DNA of 64,000 nucleotides from Rhodoblastus sp. (GCF_019449565.1 NZ_JAGRPM010000038.1:1-64000); one strand, 5' to 3'; counted from the first letter of the stretch, positions 52,307-61,184 are shown. Made by a program: numbers and translations. The notes: generated by a model from the sequence alone, not told the origin.

Positions 52307-52867
52307 CTAAGACGTCGTCATCAGGTCGGAGTTCCGAGCCTCGGCGGCGTTCAGATAGTCGCTGCCAATCTCATCGGCGGATTCGATGCCCATCAGCTCC
52401 ATCAGCTTCTGGCGGGCGCGATTGACGCGGCTCTTGATCGTTCCCACCGCACAACCGCAGATGGCCGCCGCCTCCTCATAGGAAACCCCGGACGCCGCCA
52501 CGAGCAAGAGCGCCTCGCGCTGGTCGGCGGTGAGTCCCTTCAGCGCAACTTTCAGGTCCTGAAGATCCAGATGGCCTTCCTGCTCCGGATGAGACACCAG
52601 ACGTGCGGCCTGGAAGCCGTCCGTGTCCTGAACCTCGCGCCTCTGCTTGCGATAATCGGAATAGAAAACATTCCGCATGATCGTGAACAGCCAGGCGCGA
52701 ATGGATGAATTTGGCTCAAAGCGATCCGCCGCCGCCCAGGCCTTGATCAGGGTCTCCTGAACAAGATCGTCGGCGCGATCGGGAAGCCCGGTGAACGACA
52801 GCGCGAAAAAGCGCAATTGCGCCACCTCCGCGAGCAAGGCGGCTTTGAATTCGGAATTGGGCGTCAT
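52307..52867 (-). CDS. ecfG: ECF sigma factor, EcfG type (general stress sigma factor)
   Basis: A 186-residue sigma factor. Region 2 (LRFFALSFTGLPDRADDLVQ then ETLIKAWAA and IRAWLFTIMRNVFYSDYRKQ) binds the -10 element. Region 4 (LKGLTADQREALLLVAASGV and YEEAAAICGCAVGTIKSRVN) binds the -35 GGAAC. EcfG directs the alphaproteobacterial general stress response and is held by NepR until PhyR is phosphorylated. It begins inside the nepR stop (TAATG), giving translational coupling, and has GAGG upstream of its ATG. It is transcribed from an EcfG promoter, hence autoregulated. Confidence 0.95.
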   Translation of the reverse strand: MTPNSEFKAALLAEVAQLRFFALSFTGLPDRADDLVQETLIKAWAAADRFEPNSSIRAWLFTIMRNVFYSDYRKQRREVQDTDGFQAARLVSHPEQEGHLDLQDLKVALKGLTADQREALLLVAASGVSYEEAAAICGCAVGTIKSRVNRARQKLMELMGIESADEIGSDYLNAAEARNSDLMTTS

Positions 52868-53091
52868 TACTTGACCTCGTTCATTCGCGCGGAGCCGGTC
52901 CCGTCGGCTTGGTGACCGGCGCGGTCGGGGCCTCCACCGAAATGCAGCTGATCGAGAAGATCTGAAAACCGCGCGGGAATAGGTTGATGGGCCGTTTCCG
53001 CGAACAAGCGTTGCAGTTGAACCCCCAGATGGCGTTGCAATTTGGAATTGATTGGTGGCTTTCTGGGCGGAAATCTGTGGGAATTTTCCAT
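52867..53091 (-). CDS. nepR: Anti-sigma factor NepR
   Basis: A 74-residue protein. The conserved two-helix NepR core is SKLQRHLGVQLQRLFAETAH followed by QPIPARFSDLLDQLHF, the parts that wrap around EcfG or the sigma-like domain of PhyR. The ends are variable and polar, as in the family. It overlaps ecfG by one base and lies between ecfG and phyR, the canonical GSR arrangement. The ATG at 53091 has GGCGAG upstream. It is transcribed from an exact EcfG-type promoter at 53183-53159. Confidence 0.92.
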   Translation of the reverse strand: MENSHRFPPRKPPINSKLQRHLGVQLQRLFAETAHQPIPARFSDLLDQLHFGGGPDRAGHQADGTGSARMNEVK

Positions 53092-53158
53092 TTTTGCTCG
53101 CCGTATGTTCGTTATGTTGACGCTGATCTGGGCGGACGCGGACTGCGAACTTATTACC

Positions 53159-53183
53159 AACGCGGCGACCGGCCAGCTGTTCC
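53159..53183 (-). promoter_or_regulatory. EcfG-type promoter of nepR-ecfG
   Basis: GGAAC (53183-53179), 16 bases, CGTT (53162-53159) on the minus strand: exact consensus, 68 bases before nepR. It stands back-to-back with the phyR promoter. Confidence 0.88.
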
Positions 53184-53200
53184 AATTTTTAATTTGCTCA

Positions 53201-53225
53201 GGAACTCTTGCCGTGAAGCCACGTT
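53201..53225 (+). promoter_or_regulatory. EcfG-type promoter of phyR
   Basis: GGAAC (53201-53205), 16 bases, CGTT (53222-53225) on the plus strand: exact consensus, 53 bases before the phyR ATG. Only 17 bases separate its -35 from the -35 of the divergent promoter. Confidence 0.88.
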
Positions 53226-53278
53226 TACTCGTCACATTCCTCTATGGACGAGCGGTTCAGCGCACGGAGACCTTCGCC

Positions 53279-54079
53279 ATGACTATTTCCGCGATTATCG
53301 CCCCACAACTGCCTTACCTGCGCCGATACGCGCGTGCTGTGAGCGGGAGCCAGGCAAGCGGCGACGCCTATGTCGTCGCGATGCTGGAGGCGATCATCGA
53401 GGACCCCTCCCTTTTCGCCGGAAATTGCGACGCAAGAACAGCGGTTTACAAGGCTTTCTCACGCATCTGGAACGCCATGCCGCTGAATAAGGCGCCGGGC
53501 GGCCCAAAGGGCGCTTCGGCGGCGGAGCGAAGGCTGGAAGAGATAACCCCCATGCCGCGGCAGGCCTTTCTGCTCACTGCGGTTGAAGGCTTTTCGCCGG
53601 AGCAGGCCGCCGAGGCGCTTGGAGTGTCCGCGCCAGTTTTTTCGAAGCTTATCGACGACGCCGGCCACGAGATCGGCATTCAAACCTCGACCTCCGTCCT
53701 CGTCATTGAGGACGAACCGATCATCGCGATGGATCTCGAACGCCTTGTCACCGAATTGGGCCATACGGTCGCTGGAAACGCCCGCACGCGCGAGGAAGCG
53801 GTGCAGATGGCGCGGCGCACCCGGCCGGGACTTGTGCTCGCCGACATCAAGCTGGCCGACGGCAGCTCCGGACTCGATGCGGTGCAAGACATCCTGAAGT
53901 CTTTCGAAGTCCCGGTGATCTTCATCACCGCCTATCCTGAAAGTCTCCTGACCGGCGAGCGGCCCGAGCCCGCCTTCCTGATCATCAAGCCGATCGAGGA
54001 AGATATGGTCCGCGCGATCATCAGCCAGGCGCTTTTTTTCGACGCCAAAGCGTCGAAGGGAGCCGCGACGGCCGCGTGA
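53279..54079 (+). CDS. phyR: General stress response regulator PhyR
   Basis: A 266-residue anti-anti-sigma factor. The N-terminal half is sigma-like (YLRRYARAVSGSQASGDAYV resembles region 2; QAFLLTAVEGFSPEQAAEAL resembles region 4) but does not bind DNA. The C-terminal half is a receiver domain with acidic residues in VLVIEDEPIIAMDLERLV and the phosphoacceptor Asp189 in LVLADIKLADGSSG; Thr is in IFITAYPES and Lys in LIIKPIEEDM. When phosphorylated it sequesters NepR and frees EcfG. The ATG at 53279 has GGAGACC upstream. Its own EcfG promoter gives positive feedback. An HWE kinase gene follows 57 bases later. Confidence 0.95.
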   Translation: MTISAIIAPQLPYLRRYARAVSGSQASGDAYVVAMLEAIIEDPSLFAGNCDARTAVYKAFSRIWNAMPLNKAPGGPKGASAAERRLEEITPMPRQAFLLTAVEGFSPEQAAEALGVSAPVFSKLIDDAGHEIGIQTSTSVLVIEDEPIIAMDLERLVTELGHTVAGNARTREEAVQMARRTRPGLVLADIKLADGSSGLDAVQDILKSFEVPVIFITAYPESLLTGERPEPAFLIIKPIEEDMVRAIISQALFFDAKASKGAATAA

Positions 54080-54136
54080 GCGCGGGTTTTTTTATCGATC
54101 GCCCGTTTTATCGGCCGCCATTAAGAAGTAGGGACG

Positions 54137-55519
54137 ATGCGCTTCGTGTCGGACATCGCCGTACCGTTGGCTTGTCTGTCCGCGGCGCTGGCTCTTCTGC
54201 TTTACCACGGAAAGCGCAGGCGCGTTTACGCCGACGACTTCCGGCCTTGCTGGCTCGCGGTCGTCGGCCTCCTCGCCTATGGAGCGTCGCGCGCCGCCGA
54301 CCTCCTGCTGAGCTGGGCGCCGGGGACGAATGGCGTCCAGACGCTCGGCGCCGTCGCGCTGGGGCTCGCCGTGATGGCGGGCTTCGCCATCTGGGGCCTG
54401 TTGCCCTCCATGCTCGCCCGCCCCTCCCCCAGCGAACTCCTGAAGGCCAATCTCGCCTTGAACGGCGTGGTCGCGCGGGGCGAGGCCGAGATGGCGCAGC
54501 TCGGCGAAGCGAAAGCCGCGCTGGAACAAGCCGTCGCCGACCGAACCCGCCAACTCGACGAAACCAATCGCCGTTTCGTCAATGCGTTGGAAAACACCGG
54601 GATTGCGATGGCGCAGCAGGACGCGGATCTGCGCTATGTCTGGGTTCACAACCTCCCCGACGGATTGTTGTCGGAAAATGTCGTCGGCAGGCTGCAGAAG
54701 GATGTGCTGCCGGCCAGCGCGGAGCCCCTGATCGCCGAGGCCAAACGAAGGGCCATGGCGAAAATGGAGCGCGTTGTGCTCGAAGTGCCCGTGGAATTGG
54801 AGGGCGAGATCCGCTGGTTCAATGAAAGGATCGAACCGATCTGGCGCGACGGCCATGTGGGGGTCCTGACGACCGCCATCGACATGACCGCTCAAAGGAG
54901 GCAGCAGGAGGAATTGCGCGGCCTGCTGCGCGAGCTGACTCACCGCACCAAAAACCTTCTTGCCGTGATCATGGGGATCGCCCGCCAGTCGAGCCGATCG
55001 ACAGCGGATATCGACACCTTCGTCTCCCGCTTCAATGGCCGCATCCAGACGCTCTCGGTCGCGCACGACCTTCTGCTGGATGCTCAGTGGCGCAATGTCG
55101 ATCTCCGGGAATTGATCGAATGCGTCTGGAAAAAATCGGCGCCCAACGCTATCGACCGCCTGACGCTGGCGGGCGGCGACATTAGTCTGGGACCGGAGTC
55201 CGCGCAGAACCTGGCCCTTGCCATCCATGAAATGGCGACCAATGCGGCTGAACATGGCTGCATGCGCGGCACGGACGGGAAGGTTGCAATTTCGTGGGCG
55301 TCCTCGGTCGAAAACGAAACCGGCGGCATCGAATTGCTGTGGGAGGAAACAGGCTGTAGCTCGACCGCGATCTCCCATTTCACCGGCTTTGGAAAATCCT
55401 TCGTGCAGGTTCTGCTGCCCCGCGCCACGGGAGGGCGCTCGGACATCAACTGGACCTCGGATGGCCTGACTTGGCGTTTATGGATGCCCGAACATAATTT
55501 CGTTTCGAACCGGGCTTGA
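54137..55519 (+). CDS. HWE-family sensor histidine kinase, probable PhyR kinase
   Basis: A 460-residue kinase. Three hydrophobic segments (about 5-22, 38-56 and 72-92) form a small membrane domain. A coiled coil (EAKAALEQAVADRTRQLDET) and a PAS-like domain (ALENTGIAMAQQDADLRYVW to TTAIDMTAQRRQQ) follow. The HWE core has the phosphoacceptor in LRELTHRTKNLLAVIMGIAR (about 272), the N box HEMATNAAEHG and the WxE as WEE in ELLWEETG. HWE kinases directly downstream of phyR are the known PhyR kinases (PhyK/PhyT type) of relatives. It is probably transcribed with phyR, so the input sensor is in the same feedback loop. The signal is unknown. Confidence 0.92.
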   Translation: MRFVSDIAVPLACLSAALALLLYHGKRRRVYADDFRPCWLAVVGLLAYGASRAADLLLSWAPGTNGVQTLGAVALGLAVMAGFAIWGLLPSMLARPSPSELLKANLALNGVVARGEAEMAQLGEAKAALEQAVADRTRQLDETNRRFVNALENTGIAMAQQDADLRYVWVHNLPDGLLSENVVGRLQKDVLPASAEPLIAEAKRRAMAKMERVVLEVPVELEGEIRWFNERIEPIWRDGHVGVLTTAIDMTAQRRQQEELRGLLRELTHRTKNLLAVIMGIARQSSRSTADIDTFVSRFNGRIQTLSVAHDLLLDAQWRNVDLRELIECVWKKSAPNAIDRLTLAGGDISLGPESAQNLALAIHEMATNAAEHGCMRGTDGKVAISWASSVENETGGIELLWEETGCSSTAISHFTGFGKSFVQVLLPRATGGRSDINWTSDGLTWRLWMPEHNFVSNRA

Positions 55520-55558
55520 TCGTAGCCCGCGCGCCCGGCGAGGGTCGCGCATCGAAAA

Positions 55559-55969
55559 TCAGCGTTCGCTTTCCGCCTGGTTGCGAATTTTCCTCTTGAG
55601 TTCGTCGATTGCGACATCGCTCATTTCTTCCGCCGCGATGGCGGCGTTATTCGCCTGCCGAACGGACAGGATCAGCTCGTCGAGCTTGAGCTGAATCGCC
55701 GCGGTGTCGCGATCCTGAGTCGACTGAATCAAGAAAACCATAAGGAAGGTGACGACGCTCGTGCCGGTGTTGATTACCAGCTGCCAGGTGTCGCTGAACC
55801 GAAAAAGAGGACCGGTGAGCGCCCAGACGAGCACCACGGCAAGCGCCAGGCCGAAGGTCGCCGGCCTCCCCATCAAGTGAGCCGTCATTACGGAAAAGGC
55901 GCGAAAGCCCTCGCTGATTGGCGAAGGCTTCGTCCCTTCGGTCGAAGAGGAAGGAAGCGGCGTACGCAT
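55559..55969 (-). CDS. Low-affinity iron permease family protein
   Basis: A 136-residue protein with two transmembrane helices (ATFGLALAVVLVWALTGPLF and LVINTGTSVVTFLMVFLIQS) followed by a cytoplasmic helical tail that carries DRDTAAIQLKLDELI. This is the bacterial Fe_perm (Fet4-related) domain; in bacteria iron transport by it is unproven. The ATG at 55969 has GGAGG five bases upstream and is preferred to the ATG four codons earlier. An exact EcfG promoter lies 41 bases before the start. It converges on the PhyR kinase gene. Confidence 0.88.
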   Translation of the reverse strand: MRTPLPSSSTEGTKPSPISEGFRAFSVMTAHLMGRPATFGLALAVVLVWALTGPLFRFSDTWQLVINTGTSVVTFLMVFLIQSTQDRDTAAIQLKLDELILSVRQANNAAIAAEEMSDVAIDELKRKIRNQAESER

Positions 55970-56009
55970 TTTGGCCTCCATGCCGGTGGGGCTGAAGCCC
56001 TGGAGCGCC

Positions 56010-56034
56010 AACGGCGACGACATCAAAATGTTCC
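56010..56034 (-). promoter_or_regulatory. EcfG-type promoter of the iron-permease family gene
   Basis: GGAAC (56034-56030), 16 bases, CGTT (56013-56010) on the minus strand: exact consensus, 41 bases before the start. It stands in a 372-base gap (55970-56341) without genes, shared with the promoter of the PRC-barrel gene. Confidence 0.82.
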
Positions 56035-56236
56035 GCGCCGCCTGCGACGTGACGCCCGCGTCGAACGCCGCCCGGGCGCAGCCCGCCGTCACGGGCGCAA
56101 AACGGCGTGTTATCGACCAGAATTCACGCCGAAACCTGATCCCGAACGGCGTTTGCGCGGGCAAATGCCGGTAAAGCATGCGGCGGCCAGGAAATCGTCG
56201 CCACCACCTTTCCGACAAACAAAAATCGCTTTTATG

Positions 56237-56261
56237 GGAACATTTCAGTATATTAAACGTT
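56237..56261 (+). promoter_or_regulatory. EcfG-type promoter of the PRC-barrel gene
   Basis: GGAAC (56237-56241), 16 AT-rich bases, CGTT (56258-56261) on the plus strand: exact consensus, 80 bases before the ATG at 56342. The surrounding DNA is markedly AT-rich. Confidence 0.85.
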
Positions 56262-56341
56262 ATATTGCAAACCATAAAGATATGGTGGCGCAAAGAAATA
56301 GACGCCAAATATATCAACACTCTGAGAAGAGGACATAAATC

Positions 56342-56755
56342 ATGCGACATATTGCTGCTTTGAGTACGGTTACGCTTCTGTCACTCACCGGCCTCGCGAT
56401 CTCGCAGACGAACGCGCCCGCGATGAAGCCTGCGGCCACAAGCGCCATCACCGTCAGCGATCAGGCACCGAATCAGGTGCTCGCCAGCAAGCTGGTCGGC
56501 GCGACCGTTTATTCGCCGAGCGACGAAAAGGTCGGAAGCATCGAGTATCTCGTGATGAACAAGTCGGGCCAGGTCGATGCGGTCGTCGTCGGCGTGGGCG
56601 GTTTCCTGGGCATCGACAAGAAGGATGTCGCCCTGACCTTCAGCTCGCTGAACGTCGCCTATGACGTCGATAATTCGGTCAAGAAGATCACCGCGAATGT
56701 GACCAAGGAGAGCATGAAAAACGCTCCGGCCTATTCATACCTGAAAAAGTCATAA
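56342..56755 (+). CDS. Exported PRC-barrel domain protein
   Basis: A 137-residue periplasmic protein. A signal peptide (HIAALSTVTLLSLTGLAISQ) is followed by a linker and a PRC-barrel domain: SKLVGATVYSPSDEKVGSIE, YLVMNKSGQVDAVVVGVGGF and LGIDKKDVALTFSSLNVAYD. PRC-barrel proteins of this exported type are common members of the GSR regulon in Rhizobiales; their function is unknown. GAGGA lies before the ATG. The exact EcfG promoter upstream indicates induction under stress. A CsbD gene follows. Confidence 0.92.
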   Translation: MRHIAALSTVTLLSLTGLAISQTNAPAMKPAATSAITVSDQAPNQVLASKLVGATVYSPSDEKVGSIEYLVMNKSGQVDAVVVGVGGFLGIDKKDVALTFSSLNVAYDVDNSVKKITANVTKESMKNAPAYSYLKKS

Positions 56756-56824
56756 GGACCTTCGCAACGCGATTTCATCTTCGCGATGAGATTGGCGGAA
56801 GAGGAAATGACGAAAGAGGGAATC

Positions 56825-57013
56825 ATGTCCAGCACCACCGATAAAATTCGCGGCTTCGCTAATCAGATCGCGGGCAAAGCCAAGAAAGCCGTCGGCAATG
56901 CCGCCGATGACGACAAACTGCGCGTCGAGGGCGCCGCGCAGGAAGCCAAAGGCGAAGTCCAGCAGGCCTCGGGCGAGGCCAAGGACGCGATCAAGAAATT
57001 CATCGACGGGTGA
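56825..57013 (+). CDS. CsbD family stress protein (second copy)
   Basis: A 62-residue CsbD-family protein: [20 protein letters not shown], then [20 protein letters not shown] and a polar helical tail. It is clearly homologous to the 64-residue protein at 42673 but not a recent duplicate. The ATG at 56825 has AGAGGG upstream. With 69 bases to the PRC-barrel gene and no promoter of its own visible, it is probably expressed from that gene's EcfG promoter. Confidence 0.92.
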   Translation: MSSTTDKIRGFANQIAGKAKKAVGNAADDDKLRVEGAAQEAKGEVQQASGEAKDAIKKFIDG

Positions 57014-57136
57014 CGCCGCTGGCGTCGCCTCGCGCGACAAACGCCCTTGAGACGACAAGCCCGCGCCCGGCAAGGGCGCCGCGTTTTGTCGCCGCCCCAG
57101 CGCCGCTGTCGGCGAATTACCAAATGGAGAATTTCT

Positions 57137-57988
57137 ATGAATCTGCAATCCGCAAGCAGCAGCCGCGGCGCCGAGACTGAGACCACCCGCCAGGCTCTGG
57201 CTTCCATTGGAGCGCGTCATATGCTGCCGGCACTCGACGATCTCGGGCAATATTGCATCTTTCTCGACCTGGACGGCACCCTGGTCGAGATCGAAGACCG
57301 CCCCGACGACGTTCGGGTTGACGCAGCGACTCTTCAGTTCATCGAGAGACTGCATAACAGGGTCGGGCGGGCGCTGGCGGTCGTTTCGGGGCGCGATATC
57401 TGCGTCATCGACCGCCTGCTCCATCCCCTCGTCCTGCCAGTCGCCGGCGTCCACGGCCTGCAACGCCGCGACGCCGCCGGCCGGCTGCATTCCCCAATCA
57501 TCGACCAGGGGGCCGTCGAAACCATCGCGACCCGCGTCGAAGCCGCCTTTCTTTCCGAGCCGGGGGTCGTCATCGAACGTAAAGCCGGCGCCGTGGCCAT
57601 TCACTACCGGCTTCGCCCCGATTTCGAAAGGCGATGCCAGGCCGTCGCCCAGAAGATCGTCCGCGACCGGGCGGACCTCAATCTGATCACCGGCAAGATG
57701 GTTTGCGAGATCAGGCTGCATGGCAACAACAAGGGCGGCGTCATCGCCAGCTTCCTCGAAGAGCGTCCATTCAAGGGCAGGAGGCCGATTTTCGCCGGTG
57801 ACGACGTGACCGACGAATCGGGCTTCCTCACCGTCAACGCCTGCGGCGGGATTTCGATCAAGATCGGGGAGGACCTTACCGCCGCGCGCTATCGGGCGGC
57901 GAATGTTCAGGAATTGCGCAAATGGTTCGACACGATGATCGCCGCGCCTGGCGATCTCGCGCCGCCTAAGGCGGCCGGTCTCAAATGA
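57137..57988 (+). CDS. otsB: Trehalose-6-phosphate phosphatase OtsB
   Basis: A 283-residue HAD-superfamily phosphatase that releases trehalose from trehalose-6-phosphate. The nucleophile motif is CIFLDLDGTLVEIEDRPDDV (residues about 36-55), motif II is AVVSGRDI, the substrate cap carries VAGVHGLQRR, and motif IV is FAGDDVTDE. The ATG at 57137 has GGAG seven bases upstream. The stop overlaps the next gene by four bases. Together with otsA it makes the protectant trehalose, a classical output of the general stress response. Confidence 0.95.
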   Translation: MNLQSASSSRGAETETTRQALASIGARHMLPALDDLGQYCIFLDLDGTLVEIEDRPDDVRVDAATLQFIERLHNRVGRALAVVSGRDICVIDRLLHPLVLPVAGVHGLQRRDAAGRLHSPIIDQGAVETIATRVEAAFLSEPGVVIERKAGAVAIHYRLRPDFERRCQAVAQKIVRDRADLNLITGKMVCEIRLHGNNKGGVIASFLEERPFKGRRPIFAGDDVTDESGFLTVNACGGISIKIGEDLTAARYRAANVQELRKWFDTMIAAPGDLAPPKAAGLK

Positions 57989-59769
57989 GCGATCTCGACC
58001 TCGGAGTCATCGGAAACTGCGCGGTCGCGGCACTGGTGGATCGGGACGCCCGTGTGGTCTGGTATTGCCTGCCGCGTTTCGATGGCGACCCTGTTTTCCA
58101 CGCCCTGCTCGGCGCCCCGAAAGACGCGCCGGACGATGGCGTTTTCGCCATAGAACTCGAAGACCATGTCCACAGCGAACAACATTATATCGAGAACACC
58201 GCCGTCCTTGTGACGGAACTGCACGGCAGGCAGGGTTCGCTGCGCATCACCGATTTTGCGCCACGCTTCGTCTGGCGGGATCGCCTGTTTTATCCCCAGG
58301 CCCTTGTGCGCCGGCTCACGCCGATTTCCGGCAGTCCGCGTATCAAAATTCGGCTCAGGCCGCGTTTCGAATATGGCTCGGTCGCCCCTGCGCGCACCTA
58401 TGGATCGCATCATATTCGCTATGTCGGCCCGCAGACGACCATGCGCCTGACCACTGACGCGACGATCGATTTCATTCGCGACGAGACCTTTTTCAATCTC
58501 AGCGCGCCGCTCGATCTTTTCCTCGGCCCCGACGAAACCTTGCAGCTTGGCGTCAAGGAGACCGCCGATCGGCTGGAGGAGCGCACGCTCGTCTATTGGC
58601 GCACCTGGACCCATCGTCTCGCCACGCCATTCGAATGGCAGGACGCGGTCATTCGCGCCGCCATAACGCTCAAGCTCTGCACCTACGAGCCGACGGGCGC
58701 GATCGTCGCGGCGCTCACCACCAGCATTCCCGAGAGCCCCGGCACCCAGCGCAACTGGGACTATCGCTTCTGTTGGCTGCGCGACGCCTATTTCGTCGTG
58801 CGCGCGCTCAACCGCCTCGCCGCGGTGCGGAAAATGGAGAATTACTTTCGCTGGCTGATGAATATTGTCGCGTCCCTGCATGAGAACGACATCCAGCCCG
58901 TCTACGGGATCGGGTTGGAAAACAAGCTGATCGAGCGGGAGATTCCCGACCTGCCCGGCTATCGCGGCATGGGACCGGTGCGCGTCGGCAACCAGGCCTA
59001 TGAGCATCTCCAATATGACAATTACGGCAATGTCATTCTGGGCGTCGCGCAAATGTTTCTCGACCGCCGCCTGCTTTCGCCGCCAAACAGGGCGGATTTT
59101 CAGCATCTCGAAGCGCTGGGCCGCAGGGCGCTCAAATTCTATGATCAGCCGGACGCAGGCATGTGGGAATATCGCACCCGCGCCAGTGTCCACACCACGT
59201 CCAGCCTGATGTGCTGGGCCGCGGCCGACCGTCTGGCGCGCATCGCCCTCCATATTGGCGAGACTCAGCGCGCAAGCGAATGGCGCGCCAGCGCCGACCG
59301 CATTCGGGAAGTCATTCTGGAGCGATCGTGGTCGAAGAAGCGGCAAGCCTTCGTCGATTCCTTCGAGGGCGAATATCTCGACGCCGGCGTGCTGCTGATG
59401 ACGGAAGTGGATTTCATCGACCCGCGCGACCCCCGCATGGTTTCGACCGTCAAGCAATTGGAGAAGGTGCTCGGGCGCGGCCCGCACATGATGCGTTATG
59501 AAGCGGCCGATGATTTCGGCGCGCCCGGCACGGCCTTCAACACCTGCTCCTTCTGGCGCATCGACGCCTTGGCGCGCATGGGCCGCGTCGAGGAGGCGCG
59601 CGAATATTTCAGCGAATTGCTGAAATTGAGGAATCGCCTCGGGATGATGTCCGAGGACGTCGACACCAAGAGCGGCGAAATGTGGGGCAATTATCCGCAG
59701 ACCTATTCGCTTGTCGGCATCGTCAATTGCGCCGTGCGCCTCTCCCGTCCTTGGGAGGCCATCATTTGA
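57985..59769 (+). CDS. Glycoside hydrolase family 15 protein
   Basis: A 594-residue GH15 enzyme (glucoamylase or trehalase type). An N-terminal beta-sandwich domain (LDLGVIGNCAVAALVDRDAR and onward, about 1-220) precedes an (alpha/alpha)6 barrel. The catalytic acid region is WDYRFCWLRDAYFVVRALNR, the glutamates lie near VYGIGLENKLIEREIPDLPG, and the second base region is near FNTCSFWRIDALARMGR. Many bacterial members next to otsA/otsB hydrolyse trehalose or related glucans; here the substrate is not settled. It overlaps otsB (ATGA) and otsA (TTGA), so all three are translated together. A synthesis gene pair flanking a likely hydrolase suggests controlled turnover. Confidence 0.92.
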   Translation: MSDLDLGVIGNCAVAALVDRDARVVWYCLPRFDGDPVFHALLGAPKDAPDDGVFAIELEDHVHSEQHYIENTAVLVTELHGRQGSLRITDFAPRFVWRDRLFYPQALVRRLTPISGSPRIKIRLRPRFEYGSVAPARTYGSHHIRYVGPQTTMRLTTDATIDFIRDETFFNLSAPLDLFLGPDETLQLGVKETADRLEERTLVYWRTWTHRLATPFEWQDAVIRAAITLKLCTYEPTGAIVAALTTSIPESPGTQRNWDYRFCWLRDAYFVVRALNRLAAVRKMENYFRWLMNIVASLHENDIQPVYGIGLENKLIEREIPDLPGYRGMGPVRVGNQAYEHLQYDNYGNVILGVAQMFLDRRLLSPPNRADFQHLEALGRRALKFYDQPDAGMWEYRTRASVHTTSSLMCWAAADRLARIALHIGETQRASEWRASADRIREVILERSWSKKRQAFVDSFEGEYLDAGVLLMTEVDFIDPRDPRMVSTVKQLEKVLGRGPHMMRYEAADDFGAPGTAFNTCSFWRIDALARMGRVEEAREYFSELLKLRNRLGMMSEDVDTKSGEMWGNYPQTYSLVGIVNCAVRLSRPWEAII

Positions 59770-61184
59770 CCAGGCTCGTCGTCGTCTCGAACCGCGTTTC
59801 CGATCCCGGCCCTGGCCAGGCCGCCGGGGGTCTGGCGGTCTGCCTGCTCGACGCCATGCGCGATCGGGGCGGGCTGTGGTTCGGCTGGAATGGGGATATT
59901 GTCGCGGAGGAGTGCGAAATCGCGATCTCTTCCGCGAAGCATGGCCGCTGCACGATGATGACCGCCCCGCTCACCGAGCGCGATTATCGTGAATTCTATC
60001 TCGGCTTTTCCAACGAAGTCCTGTGGCCGATCCATCATTACCGGCTCGATCTCGCCCGTTTCACACTCGAGGCCGGCGAAGGCTATCGACGGGTCAATGC
60101 CCGCTTCGCCGACCTGCTGACACCGCACCTGCGCCGCAGCGATCTCATCTGGGTCCATGATTATCATCTGATCCCGCTCGGCGCCGATTTGCGGGCGCGC
60201 GGCGTTGGCAACCAGATCGGGTTTTTCCTGCATATTCCCTTCCCCCCGCCGGATATTCTGACGGCCGCGCCCGAATATGAGCGGCTGGCGCAGACCCTGC
60301 TCGATTACGATCTCGTCGGCTTTCAGACCGCCTCCGACCAGGCGAATTTCTCCCGTTTCGTCAGCGAAGTTCTGGGCGGCGAGATCGTCGCGCCGGATAT
60401 TGTGAGGCTTGAGGGCAAGGTTCTGAAGACCGGCGTCTTCCCGGCCGGGATCGACGTCGACGCCTTCGTCGCGATGGCGGAAGATCCCGAGGGCGCGAAT
60501 AAAATTCGCCAATATGAGCGTCATGGCGCAACGCGCCTCTATGCCATAGGCGTCGACCGGCTGGACTACAGCAAGGGCCTGCCGGAAAAATTCCGGGCCT
60601 TCCGGCGGCTGCTCGATTCCTATCCCGAAAACGACAAGCCGATGACCCTGATCCAGGTCGCCTCGCCCACCCGCGATGATTTGCAGGCCTATATCGACAT
60701 CCGCCACGAACTCGAAGCCCTGTCCGGCAAGGTCAACGGCAAGTTCGGCGATTTCGACTGGACGCCGCTGCGCTACATCCATCGCTCCGTGCCGCGCGAA
60801 ACCATCGCCGTGCATTACCGCGCCAGTCGCATCGGCCTCGTCACGCCCTTGCGCGACGGCATGAATCTCGTCGCGAAAGAATATATCGCGGCGCAGGACG
60901 AAACCGATCCCGGCGTTCTGATCCTGTCACGCTTCGCGGGCGCCGCGGAGGATCTGCAGGAAGCCCTGATCGTCAATCCCTATGACATCGACGAGGTCGC
61001 GCATGCGATGCGGCGGGCGATTGAAATGCGGAAGGAAGAGCGCATCGAGCGCCATCAGATGCTCATGAAGCGTATTCGTCAGCACGACGCCTGCAACTGG
61101 ATGGTGAGTTTCTTGCGCGCCTTGCGCTCCTGTCGCGGAATGGAGGATCCGCGCGACCAAGAAAAACAACTACGAGAAATTTGA
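59766..61184 (+). CDS. otsA: Trehalose-6-phosphate synthase OtsA
   Basis: A 472-residue GT20 enzyme that joins UDP-glucose to glucose-6-phosphate. Landmarks are [20 protein letters not shown] at the N-terminus, [18 protein letters not shown] for the acceptor site, [13 protein letters not shown], and [18 protein letters not shown] with [16 protein letters not shown] for the donor site. The start is TTG at 59766, overlapping the GH15 stop (TTGA), with GGAGG seven bases before it; no ATG is close. Last gene of otsB-GH15-otsA. Confidence 0.95.
   Translation: MTRLVVVSNRVSDPGPGQAAGGLAVCLLDAMRDRGGLWFGWNGDIVAEECEIAISSAKHGRCTMMTAPLTERDYREFYLGFSNEVLWPIHHYRLDLARFTLEAGEGYRRVNARFADLLTPHLRRSDLIWVHDYHLIPLGADLRARGVGNQIGFFLHIPFPPPDILTAAPEYERLAQTLLDYDLVGFQTASDQANFSRFVSEVLGGEIVAPDIVRLEGKVLKTGVFPAGIDVDAFVAMAEDPEGANKIRQYERHGATRLYAIGVDRLDYSKGLPEKFRAFRRLLDSYPENDKPMTLIQVASPTRDDLQAYIDIRHELEALSGKVNGKFGDFDWTPLRYIHRSVPRETIAVHYRASRIGLVTPLRDGMNLVAKEYIAAQDETDPGVLILSRFAGAAEDLQEALIVNPYDIDEVAHAMRRAIEMRKEERIERHQMLMKRIRQHDACNWMVSFLRALRSCRGMEDPRDQEKQLREI

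Noticed and set aside
57907-59487. 526-codon minus-strand frame opposite GH15
   Set aside because: Antisense shadow of the GH15 gene, with mirror-frame composition and no RBS.
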